From IMG/VR virus record IMGVR_UViG_3300048924_000630, positions 1-44,749 of that record: a DNA stretch of 44,749 nt; one strand, written 5' to 3'. This document shows positions 1-7,184 of this stretch, piece by piece. The notes below the pieces were generated by a model, which worked only from the letters and a program-made list of their open reading frames with translations, was not told where the DNA came from and made no database searches. This DNA comes from a virus. The stretch's first letter is position 1, and the number at the start of each line of letters is the position of its first letter. The position numbers were made by a program, and so were the translations under genes.

Positions 1-471
1 GCGTTTGAAAAGGCCGTCTTGCCCAGCAATGGCAATCCCGGCTTTTATCAGTTATGGGCAAATCTTGCTGATGCACAGCGCTGGATACCCGCGCAGAAAG
101 AGGCGTCGCAGCAGTCTTATCGGCGAGCCATCGAACTGCTTACGCCAGTCCTGGCACGCATGCCGGATGACGCGACACTCAACTCGCGCATGGCGCTGTT
201 TTCGGCCTATGTAGGCGCAACCAAGCAGGCGCTGACGAGTATGGAAAAAGCACTTGCCATCGCCCCTCAATTGCCAGATGTCCAATTCCGAGCGACTTTG
301 ACCCATGAACTAACAGGCAACCGCACCGCAGCCTTGGCAGCACTGCAGGAGGCCGCAAAGCTGGGCTACCCACTCAACCTGATCGAGTCAGCTCCCGATC
401 TGTTGAACCTCAGGCGAGATACTCGCTATCAGCAACTTATGACCAATATGAAAAGAGATCGTAGAACATGA
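1..471 (+). CDS. TPR-repeat protein, C-terminal part (5' end outside window)
   Basis: The reading frame is open from base 1, so the gene starts before the window; 156 C-terminal residues are visible. They form helical pairs typical of tetratricopeptide repeats: an Ala/Leu-rich helix ending ALAIAPQLPDVQFRATL, followed by a second pair around NRTAALAALQEAAKLGYP. TPR units bind partner proteins; such tails occur on transcriptional activators, kinases and cyclases, and the N-terminal domain that would tell which is missing. The next gene overlaps its stop by ATGA, so the two are probably co-transcribed. This is host DNA left of the prophage. The function is not recognisable from this fragment. 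Confidence 0.75.
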   Translation, partial: AFEKAVLPSNGNPGFYQLWANLADAQRWIPAQKEASQQSYRRAIELLTPVLARMPDDATLNSRMALFSAYVGATKQALTSMEKALAIAPQLPDVQFRATLTHELTGNRTAALAALQEAAKLGYPLNLIESAPDLLNLRRDTRYQQLMTNMKRDRRT

Positions 472-1028
472 CGCCTGTCAGCCCCTGGATGAAATTATCC
501 GTACATTTTGATGCAGACCAGATCACAAACCAGCTCGACTATAGCTTTACTTCATGCGACGGGACAGCCGACCCGCGCCATGGTCCATATATGGGTGGGG
601 TGCATTTCCAGAAAGGACAACATGTTTACCTTGATGTCACCTGTTGCGGCTCCAAGGATCGTGGTTTTACCGCCTTCCAGATCATCGATTGCACCATTGT
701 AACCGTGCCGCAACTACTGCAGATCGGCCCGAAAATGCCGACTGTTTATTCCCTCCCGTCGCCATTCCTTCAAGCAATAGGCGCTACCTACAGCCTGCCG
801 CTGGACTTCGAATCGCATTTGCTGCCGCCGGACCCGGCCCAGCCCGACCTGCGGCACATTCGCCAGGAATGGAAACATAACCTGGATGTGGGCCATGCAA
901 ACGGTCGCTGGGAACTGTCGTTTGTCATGACGGTCCGGATCACCCGCAGCGAAGGCGACCAGACCGAATTGCGTGTGTTTTCATTCGATCCAGAAAGCTC
1001 CGTCGGCGACGCCTGGGGCCAGGGTTAA
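468..1028 (+). CDS. Hypothetical protein, co-transcribed with TPR gene
   Basis: A 186-residue soluble-looking protein whose ATG overlaps the stop of the TPR gene (ATGA), implying translational coupling. I do not recognise the family. It has no signal peptide or membrane segment. It contains a CC pair in a strand-rich stretch (LDVTCCGSKDRGFTAFQIID) and ends with several short beta-strand-like segments, so an all-beta fold is likely. Codon use matches the host flank. It lies in the chromosome, upstream of the mutS start. Confidence 0.7.
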   Translation: MTPVSPWMKLSVHFDADQITNQLDYSFTSCDGTADPRHGPYMGGVHFQKGQHVYLDVTCCGSKDRGFTAFQIIDCTIVTVPQLLQIGPKMPTVYSLPSPFLQAIGATYSLPLDFESHLLPPDPAQPDLRHIRQEWKHNLDVGHANGRWELSFVMTVRITRSEGDQTELRVFSFDPESSVGDAWGQG

Positions 1029-1454
1029 TTTCGCTACTCCACGGCTACCTCGCCGCAGGTGACGGATTAAAGCTTCCTGCCAGTTTTCGGGCCAAGACAT
1101 CCTTGGTGTTTGGGCCTGCCTGGCGATAGCGACGCAAACGTATTAAATCTGCAACATCAACGAGGACCGGCACAAAACACCACTATCCCGCCCCTACTTG
1201 CTGTCCCAGCCGGGTGCTGGGCCATTGAACGCACCTTTGCCAGTCAAATGCGTTACTGGTGCGTGCTGCCTGGCAGCGCCACCGGCGCGGCTTTTTCACA
1301 TCCGCACGCAATACGCCGCCCCGCCCGCCGAAAGCGGTAAAATGACGGCCTTGGACTCAAGCCTCGCCTAGCAGCGCGGCCTTGAACGCACACAGCACCA
1401 CCCACAGCCCGGCAGGCATGTCTTTCCTGCCGCCGGACCAACGACAAAGAACAC
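1029..1454. other. Intergenic region upstream of mutS
   Basis: I see no convincing coding frame in these 426 bases. A short GC hairpin (GCGCC at 1276-1280, GGCGC at 1284-1288) followed by five T at 1292-1296 could be a weak terminator for the two upstream genes. TAAAAT at 1338-1343 is a plausible -10 box for mutS, without a good -35 partner. Both assignments are tentative. Confidence 0.35.
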
Positions 1455-1550
1455 ATGACCACCGTCCCAAAAGAAATCAACGCCGCAGCGGCAAAGAAGA
1501 ATTCGGCTGAAAAGCTTACGCCAATGATGCAACAGCGTATTTCCCTATAG
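1455..1550 (+). pseudogene. mutS: mutS 5' end, truncated by prophage insertion
   Basis: The ATG at 1455 opens a frame of 31 codons. The first 27 look like a betaproteobacterial MutS N-terminus: a variable basic/alanine-rich leader followed by EKLTPMMQQ, which matches the conserved TPMMQQ motif at the start of the MutS mismatch-recognition domain. In MutS this motif continues YL(R/G)xK; here it changes to RISL and a stop at 1548-1550. Family match is therefore lost at about base 1535, and the sequence beyond is phage-like. The rest of the gene should lie to the right of the window, in the same orientation. MutS binds mismatches and starts methyl-independent repair with MutL; a split gene would give a mutator unless the phage end supplies a new promoter and start. 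Confidence 0.75.
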
Positions 1551-1569
1551 AGAAGCGATTCATTTAGTG

Positions 1570-1594
1570 AAAGCTACGCCAAAAGGTACGCTTT
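1570..1594 (-). other. Left integrase arm-type sites (predicted)
   Basis: Read on the minus strand, this stretch contains AAGCGTA (1593-1587) and GCGTAGCTTT (1579-1570), 14 bases apart. The right end carries the same two words, 13 bases apart, on the plus strand at 44717-44739. Paired arm sites in inverted orientation at both ends of an integrated element are what a P4/lambda-type tyrosine integrase needs. They lie 35-60 bp inside the mutS breakpoint. The assignment is inferred from the repeats alone. Confidence 0.55.
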
Positions 1595-1609
1595 CAAATG
1601 GAGAATAAA

Positions 1610-2059
1610 ATGCCTAAAAGAAAGAAAAATCGAGAGGTTAGCAAGCCCGATACTGGCAGTCACATTTCATTTAAGAACAGTAGTGCCAATAACAACGGAC
1701 GCAATGGCGTGTCGATTGGATATGGGATCACTCACATATCATTTGACAGATTTCAAGCCGACGGAAACGGCGGCGATGGTATTGCAATTCAAGGTCGTGA
1801 AAAAGATGCAGTTTTACTCACTTTACGTGAACTGAGCAAGGAACTCGAGAAAACTGACAATACAGACGCACTCAAGATCCTCGTCACGGAATGCGAGCAA
1901 GAGGTGAAGAAGCCAGGGACGGATATGAGTCGCCTCAGCTCCATCATGCAGACAGTCAAATCTGTCTCGGCAAGCGCGATTGAGTTCATACCAAAAATTT
2001 CTACCGCTATAGACTCAGTTATCTCTGCGATTAATTCGTTAAAGGATACACAGCCATAG
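1610..2059 (+). CDS. Hypothetical cargo protein at prophage left end
   Basis: I chose the ATG at 1610 (149 residues) over the one at 1598 because GGAG at 1600-1603 sits at good ribosome-binding distance. The N-terminus is basic (PKRKKNR). Next come two similar glycine/asparagine-rich turns, NNNGRNGVSI and GNGGDGIAIQG, which resemble coils of a right-handed beta-helix. The C-terminal half is helical and ends with an amphipathic stretch around SAIEFIPKISTAIDSVISAI. I do not recognise a family. Base composition is lower in GC than the structural genes, as usual for cargo genes. It lies between the arm sites and a tRNA-His scar and probably has its own promoter. Confidence 0.6.
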   Translation: MPKRKKNREVSKPDTGSHISFKNSSANNNGRNGVSIGYGITHISFDRFQADGNGGDGIAIQGREKDAVLLTLRELSKELEKTDNTDALKILVTECEQEVKKPGTDMSRLSSIMQTVKSVSASAIEFIPKISTAIDSVISAINSLKDTQP

Positions 2060-2075
2060 TAGTTTTATGGCGCTG

Positions 2076-2122
2076 CAGGATTGTGATTCCTGTTGTCGTG
2101 GGTTCGAGCCCCATCAGCCACC
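2076..2122 (+). pseudogene. tRNA-His (GTG) 3' half, integration scar
   Basis: The sequence runs from the anticodon arm to the discriminator base of tRNA-His: stem CAGGA/TCCTG around loop TTGTGAT (anticodon GTG at 2083-2085), variable loop, T arm GTGGG-TTCGAGC-CCCAT, 3' acceptor strand CAGCCAC and C at 2122. The CCA is degenerate (GCA). The 5' acceptor strand and D arm are absent upstream, so it is not a functional tRNA. A break exactly at the anticodon stem is typical of the displaced attachment half left by a tRNA-targeting integrase. Confidence 0.8.
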
Positions 2123-2147
2123 GCACAGAATGAGTAGGAAAATCAAA

Positions 2148-2180
2148 GGGTTACACGCTTCGGCTTGTAACCCTTTTTTT
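2148..2180 (+). terminator. Rho-independent terminator after tRNA-His fragment
   Basis: GGGTTACA (2148-2155) pairs with TGTAACCC (2166-2173) around a TTCG-capped loop, followed by seven T. It has the look of the native terminator of a tRNA gene, moved together with the tRNA-His fragment. It now also separates the cargo gene from the convergent umuC. Confidence 0.85.
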
Positions 2181-2282
2181 GCATTTTCCAACGGTTTTTC
2201 AAACTTTCCAACGAGTGCCGTCTCCTCCGGGACATCGAGCCCGGCATATTGACTGGGAAATTACTCAAGCAGAGGAAGCCGC

Positions 2283-3584
2283 CTACTTCGCCAGCACTTT
2301 CGGCAGCTCGGTCCAATTGGTGGTGTATCGGGGCGTCCGATTTTCCGACAACATTGCCCAGCGCCTGACAAAGCCAGCAGATCCAAGGTGTACGGTGTCG
2401 CGTCCGAATCGCTCATTTAACGCATCGAGGGCAGCCATCGCCCGCACTGATTGAGCCCTGTCCCGGCCAGCATCAAACAAGATGCCCTGGCGCTTGGTAT
2501 CCGGCTGCAGATCCATCAGCATGATCCCGGCCTTCTTGTAATTGAAGCCATCGCGAAAAATCATGGCCAGGCCATGCAGTGCGGCGCCGGCCAGGACGCG
2601 GTTATCGGCACTGGGTTCCACCAAGGGGATGGTAATGCCATTGCTGTATTGCTTGTCTTGTTCGCGGAATCGGTTCGTTTGCACAAAAACATGGACAGCC
2701 CCGCACAGGGAGTGCTGGCCGCGCAACTTATCGCCGGCACGCGCGACGTAGGTCGATATCGATTCGCCCAGCTCGGCCGCCGTCATGACCATGGCGCCGA
2801 AGGAGCGCGACGACACAATCTCTTTGCGCGGTGGCGCCACCTCCTCCAGCTCCAGACAGGAAATCCCACGCAGCTCGTTGCACGTGCGCTCGAGCACGAC
2901 GCCGAAATGTGCCCGCATGGTGCTCGGTGGCGCATCTTTCAGGTCTTGCACGGTGCTAATGCCCATCGAGCGCAACTTAGCGCCGATGCGACGGCCCACA
3001 CCCCACACCTCACCGACGTCGATGCGCTGCAGCAGCCAGGCGGTACGCGCCGCCGACATAGTCGTGAAGTCGGCCACGCTATCGAACAGCGGGAATTTCT
3101 TTGCGACATGATTGGCCAGCTTGGCCAAGGTCTTCGACTGGCCTACGCCGACACAAACAGGCAGACTGGTCCACCGGGCCACCTTGGCGCGGATATCTTG
3201 CCCCATGGCTGTCGGCGAAGCCCACAGGCCGCCCAAGCCATTCAGGCTGAGAAACGATTCATCGATGGAGTAGACCTCGACATTGGGACTGTAGGTCCGC
3301 AGGATGGTCATGATGCGGTTGCTCATGTCAGCGTACAAGGTATAGTTTGACGATAAGCCGACTATTCCGTGCTGGCGCGCCAGGTCGCGCATCTGGAACC
3401 AGGGTGCGCCCATCGGCACGCCCAGGGCCTTCACCTCGTTCGACCTGGCCACGGCACAGCCATCATTATTGGACAGCACAACCACCGGGCGGTCGCGCAA
3501 GCGCGGGTTGAAGGCGCGCTCACAGCTGACGTACATATTGTTGACGTCGACAAGCGCAAATATCTGCTTCGTCGGATCGCTCAT
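2283..3584 (-). CDS. umuC: DNA polymerase V catalytic subunit UmuC
   Basis: A 433-residue Y-family translesion polymerase, close to the usual 420-430. The catalytic acidic residues are visible: D13 in LVDVNNMY and D108-E109 in YSIDESF. The N-terminal palm/finger part is followed by an HhH region (GVGRRIGAKLRSMGI) and the little-finger domain; the C-terminus is complete. With two cleaved UmuD subunits it forms Pol V, which copies damaged DNA with low fidelity after RecA activation. Its ATG starts one base after the umuD stop, so the pair is translationally coupled under the LexA box at 4070-4089. In a prophage it is cargo. Confidence 0.97.
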   Translation of the reverse strand: MSDPTKQIFALVDVNNMYVSCERAFNPRLRDRPVVVLSNNDGCAVARSNEVKALGVPMGAPWFQMRDLARQHGIVGLSSNYTLYADMSNRIMTILRTYSPNVEVYSIDESFLSLNGLGGLWASPTAMGQDIRAKVARWTSLPVCVGVGQSKTLAKLANHVAKKFPLFDSVADFTTMSAARTAWLLQRIDVGEVWGVGRRIGAKLRSMGISTVQDLKDAPPSTMRAHFGVVLERTCNELRGISCLELEEVAPPRKEIVSSRSFGAMVMTAAELGESISTYVARAGDKLRGQHSLCGAVHVFVQTNRFREQDKQYSNGITIPLVEPSADNRVLAGAALHGLAMIFRDGFNYKKAGIMLMDLQPDTKRQGILFDAGRDRAQSVRAMAALDALNERFGRDTVHLGSAGFVRRWAMLSENRTPRYTTNWTELPKVLAK

Positions 3585-3585
3585 A

Positions 3586-4059
3586 TCACACCCGCAGCTT
3601 GCGTACGACGCCCGTCACCACACCCCAAATTTGCAGTTCACTACCCTCGGCCAGGCAGATCGCCTTGTACGCCGGATTGTCCGGGCGCAGCTCTACCCTA
3701 CCCCGCTGGCAATAAAGGCGCTTGAGGGTATACTCGGCATCGATGACGGCAATGACAATGTGACCATGCAAAGGCGCGACGGAGCGGTCGACCACCACCT
3801 TGTCGCCATCCAGTATGCCTGCGTCGCGCATCGAGTCGCCCTCGACGGTGAAAAAGAACGAGGCGGCCTTGTGCTGCACCAGCAGCGCGTTCAGGTCCAG
3901 GCCATCTTCGGTATAGTCGGCAGCCGGCGACGGAAATCCGGCGGATATCCGATGGGAAATTTCCGGCCGCGCACTGGGGGTTGGGTACTGCGCAAGCGGC
4001 AATGGCACCTGCGATACACCGGGCTGGCTAGGTTGAAGTATTAATAAGGTTGCATTCAT
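3586..4059 (-). CDS. umuD: UmuD, Pol V self-cleaving subunit
   Basis: A 157-residue S24 peptidase-fold protein. The self-cleavage site is A40-G41 in SAGFPSPAADY. The catalytic dyad is S76 (EGDSM) and K113 (YTLKRL), with the same 37-residue spacing as E. coli UmuD S60/K97. RecA filaments stimulate the cleavage, giving UmuD' for Pol V. The N-terminal arm is about 16 residues longer than in E. coli. The start codon lies only 10 bases from the LexA box, and no good Shine-Dalgarno sequence is visible. Confidence 0.96.
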   Translation of the reverse strand: MNATLLILQPSQPGVSQVPLPLAQYPTPSARPEISHRISAGFPSPAADYTEDGLDLNALLVQHKAASFFFTVEGDSMRDAGILDGDKVVVDRSVAPLHGHIVIAVIDAEYTLKRLYCQRGRVELRPDNPAYKAICLAEGSELQIWGVVTGVVRKLRV

Positions 4060-4069
4060 GGCTGGCTAA

Positions 4070-4089
4070 TACTGTGTTTTTATACAGTA
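4070..4089 (-). promoter_or_regulatory. LexA (SOS) box of umuDC
   Basis: TACTGTGTTTTTATACAGTA fits the gammaproteobacterial/betaproteobacterial LexA consensus CTG-N10-CAG with both outer TA pairs. It lies directly upstream of umuD and overlaps the likely -10 region (TATACT on the minus strand). DNA damage should therefore derepress umuDC through host LexA. Confidence 0.92.
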
Positions 4090-4128
4090 TATCGACCGAA
4101 GCCAGAAACAGGAAGTATAAAATTGTTT

Positions 4129-4812
4129 CTAGAAAAGTGAGTCCGGTGGCGCCGTATCGGCCTTTGCCGCAGTTTTCGCTCTTGAGCGTGGGGGCAAGGG
4201 ATCAGGCTGAGCGACAAGTAGGTCGGTGGGATACTGTCGATAAACATCCTCTTCCGACACCAGCGAGCCGTCCAGCCAGCCTTGATACTGGTGCGGGTCC
4301 AGGATCATCACCATACGCTTTTCATCGTCAGGCTTGTGGAAGCGCTGCATCAGTGGGTGCCCATCGGCGTTGATCGTCAGCATTGAGAACGAAAGCAGCT
4401 GATCCGCCGGCCGATACTCCCAGATACCAGCAATGGCCACCGGGCCGCCGTCTGCGCGCTCGATGCGCCAGCGCACGGGCTTGCCGGTTTCATAGTTGGG
4501 TTCGAAGAAGTTGGCCGCCGGAATGATACAGAACTGCTTGCGCTTCCAGGCGTTTCGGAAGGATGGCTTGCTGGCCACCGTCTCGGTGCGTGCGTTATAG
4601 GTCTGGCGGGCCAGCTTCAAATCCGCCCAATGTGGCACCATGCCGAACATGGCAGGGGCGATTTCCAGCTTACTTGGCGCCTCGTGCGAACCACGCAGAA
4701 TAGGCGCCATATAGCCGGGCCAAGCCTCGGTCGGAAGATCGAGTTGAGAAGATCGAACACCGAAGCGATCCTCGATCTGCTTGTTAAGGCTGGGAGTGTA
4801 GTCAGCGCACAT
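4129..4812 (-). CDS. yedK: SOS response-associated peptidase (SRAP/YedK, HMCES family)
   Basis: A 227-residue SRAP protein. The key residues are present: C2 directly after the initiator Met (MCADYTP), N73 in YNARTET, E104 in FFEPNYE and H159 in RFHKP. In this family Cys2 forms a covalent thiazolidine link to abasic sites in single-stranded DNA and shields them from error-prone processing. C2 fixes the start at 4812; GAGG lies about ten bases upstream. It reads toward umuDC but has no obvious LexA box of its own. Its pairing with Pol V suggests a damage-tolerance cassette. Confidence 0.95.
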   Translation of the reverse strand: MCADYTPSLNKQIEDRFGVRSSQLDLPTEAWPGYMAPILRGSHEAPSKLEIAPAMFGMVPHWADLKLARQTYNARTETVASKPSFRNAWKRKQFCIIPAANFFEPNYETGKPVRWRIERADGGPVAIAGIWEYRPADQLLSFSMLTINADGHPLMQRFHKPDDEKRMVMILDPHQYQGWLDGSLVSEEDVYRQYPTDLLVAQPDPLPPRSRAKTAAKADTAPPDSLF

Positions 4813-4921
4813 GTATGTCGAACCTCAAAGGGTTAAAACCACGTCCATTTTATACTTCTAGCTTGTGCATGACTTCGATGTATTTAGATCACATCCGGCA
4901 GTTTCATCCGTAAAGACATCC

Positions 4922-4978
4922 TTACTATCCAATATAGTTGTTAAATATAGTATGATTCAGAACGTTTCCGAACGGAAA
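4922..4978 (+). promoter_or_regulatory. mqsRA promoter and probable operator
   Basis: TTACTA (4922-4927) and TATAGT (4946-4951), 18 bases apart, form a plausible sigma-70 promoter. Just downstream lies a perfect inverted repeat, TTTCCG-AA-CGGAAA (4965-4978), a good candidate site for autoregulation by the MqsA antitoxin. It is not the E. coli MqsA operator sequence, so the link is inferred from position. Confidence 0.5.
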
Positions 4979-5007
4979 TGCCTTTGTAGACCGAAGAACT
5001 GACGTGT

Positions 5008-5538
5008 ATGAAGTCCGAAACGTTGTCACGATTCGATTACTCGAATACGGTTTGTCAAATTTCACCAAATAGGTTAATATTGAATAACTCGCCGAACTTA
5101 GCACCGAACTTAGAACCGGATAAAACAGCACCAGCAGCAGCTACAACTGCCGCTGCTGTAGCGGTAGCGGTAGCACCAACAGTAGCGGCAGCCGTTGTGA
5201 CAGCAGCACTTCCTGTGGCAAGTAGCATTCCGCCTGCGAAGTTGCCACCACACACTCCGCTGGGCACCATGCAGGCACTTGCTGCGGCTGGAAAGGTCAG
5301 TACAACGATGTCTTCCCTTGCGTCAGCTGCAGCCCTAGACATGGACGTGAACGACATGATCACGACGGTGCTGGGGTTGACGATGGATGACTTCTACAAA
5401 ACCATGCCAGTTATTACTGATAGTTCGCGATGGCAAGATGTGTATCACGCTAAGACTGCCATTGGTCTTCTTTATGTAAAGTTGCAATTAGACAATGGCG
5501 CTGTGAATATGAGGATAGTATCCTTCAAGGAGAAATGA
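5008..5538 (+). CDS. mqsR: MqsR-family toxin (mRNA interferase) with long N-terminal extension
   Basis: Residues 78-176 match MqsR, a GCU-preferring RelE-fold ribonuclease that inhibits translation. The end VSFKEK and the motifs DFYKTM, RWQDVY and LYVKL are conserved, so the active-site equivalents of E. coli K56, Q68 and Y81 are present as K131, Q143 and Y156. MqsR is normally about 98 residues; here about 77 residues precede it, including a run of almost only Ala, Val, Thr and Pro (residues 41-75). The ATG at 5008 has only a weak ribosome-binding site. GTG at 5215 would give a near-normal 107-residue protein but lacks a Shine-Dalgarno sequence. As in E. coli, the toxin gene precedes the antitoxin gene. 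Confidence 0.88.
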   Translation: MKSETLSRFDYSNTVCQISPNRLILNNSPNLAPNLEPDKTAPAAATTAAAVAVAVAPTVAAAVVTAALPVASSIPPAKLPPHTPLGTMQALAAAGKVSTTMSSLASAAALDMDVNDMITTVLGLTMDDFYKTMPVITDSSRWQDVYHAKTAIGLLYVKLQLDNGAVNMRIVSFKEK

Positions 5539-5539
5539 T

Positions 5540-6028
5540 ATGAACTGCCCAGAATGTGATGGCACCATGGTGCACGAAAAACGCGATATGCCCTACTCTT
5601 ACAAGGGCGACGTCACAATGATTACTGGCGTAGAAGGCAACTACTGTAGTGATTGCGACGAAGTAGTATTGGACTTAGAAGAGTCACGACGTGTTAGCGC
5701 AGCAATGTTGGCATTTAATAAGCATGTGAATGCAGGAATATTGCCGCCTGAATATATTACAAATGTTCGAAAAAAATTAGGGATCAATCGCCGCGAAGCG
5801 GGTGTTGTTTTTGGCGGTGGCCCCAACGCGTTTTCACGATACGAGTCTGGTAGGACCAACCCATCTACACCGTTGGTACTTATGTTGAAACTTTTAGACA
5901 AATACCCAGAACTGTGGGTTGAAGTTAAAGGTACAGCGTTAACAGATGATGAGGAAGGCCTACGTGATACGCGTGTGCCTGAACAGCCTGTAGAGGCCGA
6001 GTTCGAAAGAGAACGACGATATGCATAA
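5540..6028 (+). CDS. mqsA: MqsA-family antitoxin / HTH regulator
   Basis: A 162-residue two-domain antitoxin. The N-terminal zinc domain has C3-x2-C6 and C36-x2-C39. The C-terminal part (about residues 75-130) is an Xre-type helix-turn-helix with the MqsA-like VVFGGGPNAFSRYESG motif. MqsA binds and neutralises MqsR and represses the operon. AAGGAG at 5528-5532, inside the end of mqsR, serves its ATG one base after the toxin stop, so the two are translated together. The last 30 residues (acidic, then REREER-like) exceed the E. coli protein. Confidence 0.93.
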   Translation: MNCPECDGTMVHEKRDMPYSYKGDVTMITGVEGNYCSDCDEVVLDLEESRRVSAAMLAFNKHVNAGILPPEYITNVRKKLGINRREAGVVFGGGPNAFSRYESGRTNPSTPLVLMLKLLDKYPELWVEVKGTALTDDEEGLRDTRVPEQPVEAEFERERRYA

Positions 6029-6039
6029 CGCATAAAAAC

Positions 6040-6076
6040 AAGTATAAAGAGCAACCTATGGTTGCTCTTTATACTT
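6040..6076 (+). terminator. Long perfect hairpin after mqsRA
   Basis: AAGTATAAAGAGCAACC (6040-6056) and its exact complement (6060-6076) form a 17-bp stem with a three-base loop. It begins 12 bases after the mqsA stop and ends in a short T-rich stretch. It probably terminates mqsRA or stabilises the 3' end of the mRNA. The 200 bases after it (to 6283) show no gene. Confidence 0.65.
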
Positions 6077-6283
6077 CTAACCCAGTTGCGTAACAGAATG
6101 CTAGATTTCCTTTACCCTTGTTACCGCGACAGCAGTCAAAGCTTCGCTTTCACTAACCGATCATCACAACCAGCAATGGACCTCTTTAACTCTCCCGCTC
6201 AAACTTGAGGCCACGTGCCGGCTCCTTATCAGTAGTCAAACTACTTTACCGACCGTACGGCTGGCACCAAATTATCAACCTAC

Positions 6284-7072
6284 TCAAAATAGCCCAGCAG
6301 GCTCTGATGCCCTGTCCCAGCTATAAATGATTAACTCCTTCCGTTCCACTGCCTTGCCACCACCTCCAACGTTGTAATGGATACCCGTTGTATCCATCTG
6401 GAAGCGCCCGAAGACGCGCCGGATGTCCGGGTGGTCATTCAGGCTCAAGATGGCCTTACCCTTCAGCCGGGCCATCAGCTCGGCCATCTTCTCGTACTGG
6501 GCGAATTCAAACTCAACGCCATATCCTGCTGTCTCCCAGTACGGCGGATCCAGGTAAAACAGCGTATGCGGTCGGTCGTAGCGCTCCATGCACTTGTACC
6601 AATCAAGGTTCTCGATGTAGGCGCCAGAAAGGCGCAGGTGCGCTGCCGACAGGTTCTCCTCGATACGCAGCAGGTTGAGCGGCGGCGCCGTGGTCGCCGT
6701 GCCCCACGTCTGGCCGTCGACCTTGCCGCCGAAGGCATGCTGCTGCAGGTAGAAGAAACGGGCCGCGCGTTGCAGATCCGTCAGGGTGTGCGGAGGCGTA
6801 TCCTGCAGCCACTTGAACACCTCGCGGCTCGACAGCGCCCATTTGAACTGACGCACGAATTCCTCCAAGTGATTCTTGACGACGCGGTAAAGATTGATCA
6901 GCTCGCCGTTCACGTCGTTCAGCACCTCGACCTCGGCCGGCGGCCGCATGAAGTACAGCGCGGCGCCGCCGGCGAAGACCTCGACGTAGCAAGTGTGGGG
7001 CGGAAATTGCGGGATGATGCGGTCGGCCAGGCGTCGTTTGCCGCCGATCCAGGGGATGATGGGTAGTGCCAA
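6284..7072 (-). CDS. dam: DNA adenine methylase (D12 class, phage Dam)
   Basis: A 262-residue N6-adenine methyltransferase of the D12 class. It has the AdoMet-binding N-terminus PWIGGKRRLADRI with FAGGAAL (motif I) and the catalytic DPPY (motif IV, about residue 175) in LFYLDPPYWE. It would methylate adenine, probably GATC, protecting phage DNA or timing its packaging. The start is TTG at 7072: AGGAGGT (7086-7080) lies seven bases upstream and no ATG is suitably placed. It follows the lysis genes on the same strand after 112 bases. Confidence 0.93.
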   Translation of the reverse strand: MALPIIPWIGGKRRLADRIIPQFPPHTCYVEVFAGGAALYFMRPPAEVEVLNDVNGELINLYRVVKNHLEEFVRQFKWALSSREVFKWLQDTPPHTLTDLQRAARFFYLQQHAFGGKVDGQTWGTATTAPPLNLLRIEENLSAAHLRLSGAYIENLDWYKCMERYDRPHTLFYLDPPYWETAGYGVEFEFAQYEKMAELMARLKGKAILSLNDHPDIRRVFGRFQMDTTGIHYNVGGGGKAVERKELIIYSWDRASEPAGLF

Positions 7073-7184
7073 AATGTGTACCTCCTAGTGGTAGAGTCGA
7101 ATTCCTCCCATGAGGCAATCCAAGCCGACTCACCAGGCACAGGCTGATTGCTGCTGTTAGCGCAGCGACAATCAGCCATTCTTA

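Noticed and set aside
1110-1340. Small plus-strand protein gene upstream of mutS
   Set aside because: No ribosome-binding site, poor composition, and it reads through hairpin and promoter-like elements.
2076-2125. Intact tRNA-His gene
   Set aside because: Only the anticodon arm onward is present; the D arm and 5' acceptor strand are missing and the CCA is degenerate.
2076-2125. tRNA-His as the present left attachment site of this prophage
   Set aside because: A 3' half in plus orientation would mark the right end of an element lying to its left, while the phage lies to its right; arm-type repeats and the mutS break fit better.
2229-2250. Terminator for umuC at the CCGGG/CCCGG hairpin
   Set aside because: The stem has only five pairs and no T run on either strand.
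2451-3350. Long plus-strand frame opposite umuC
   Set aside because: It is the antisense shadow of a clearly recognised polymerase gene; its translation resembles no protein.
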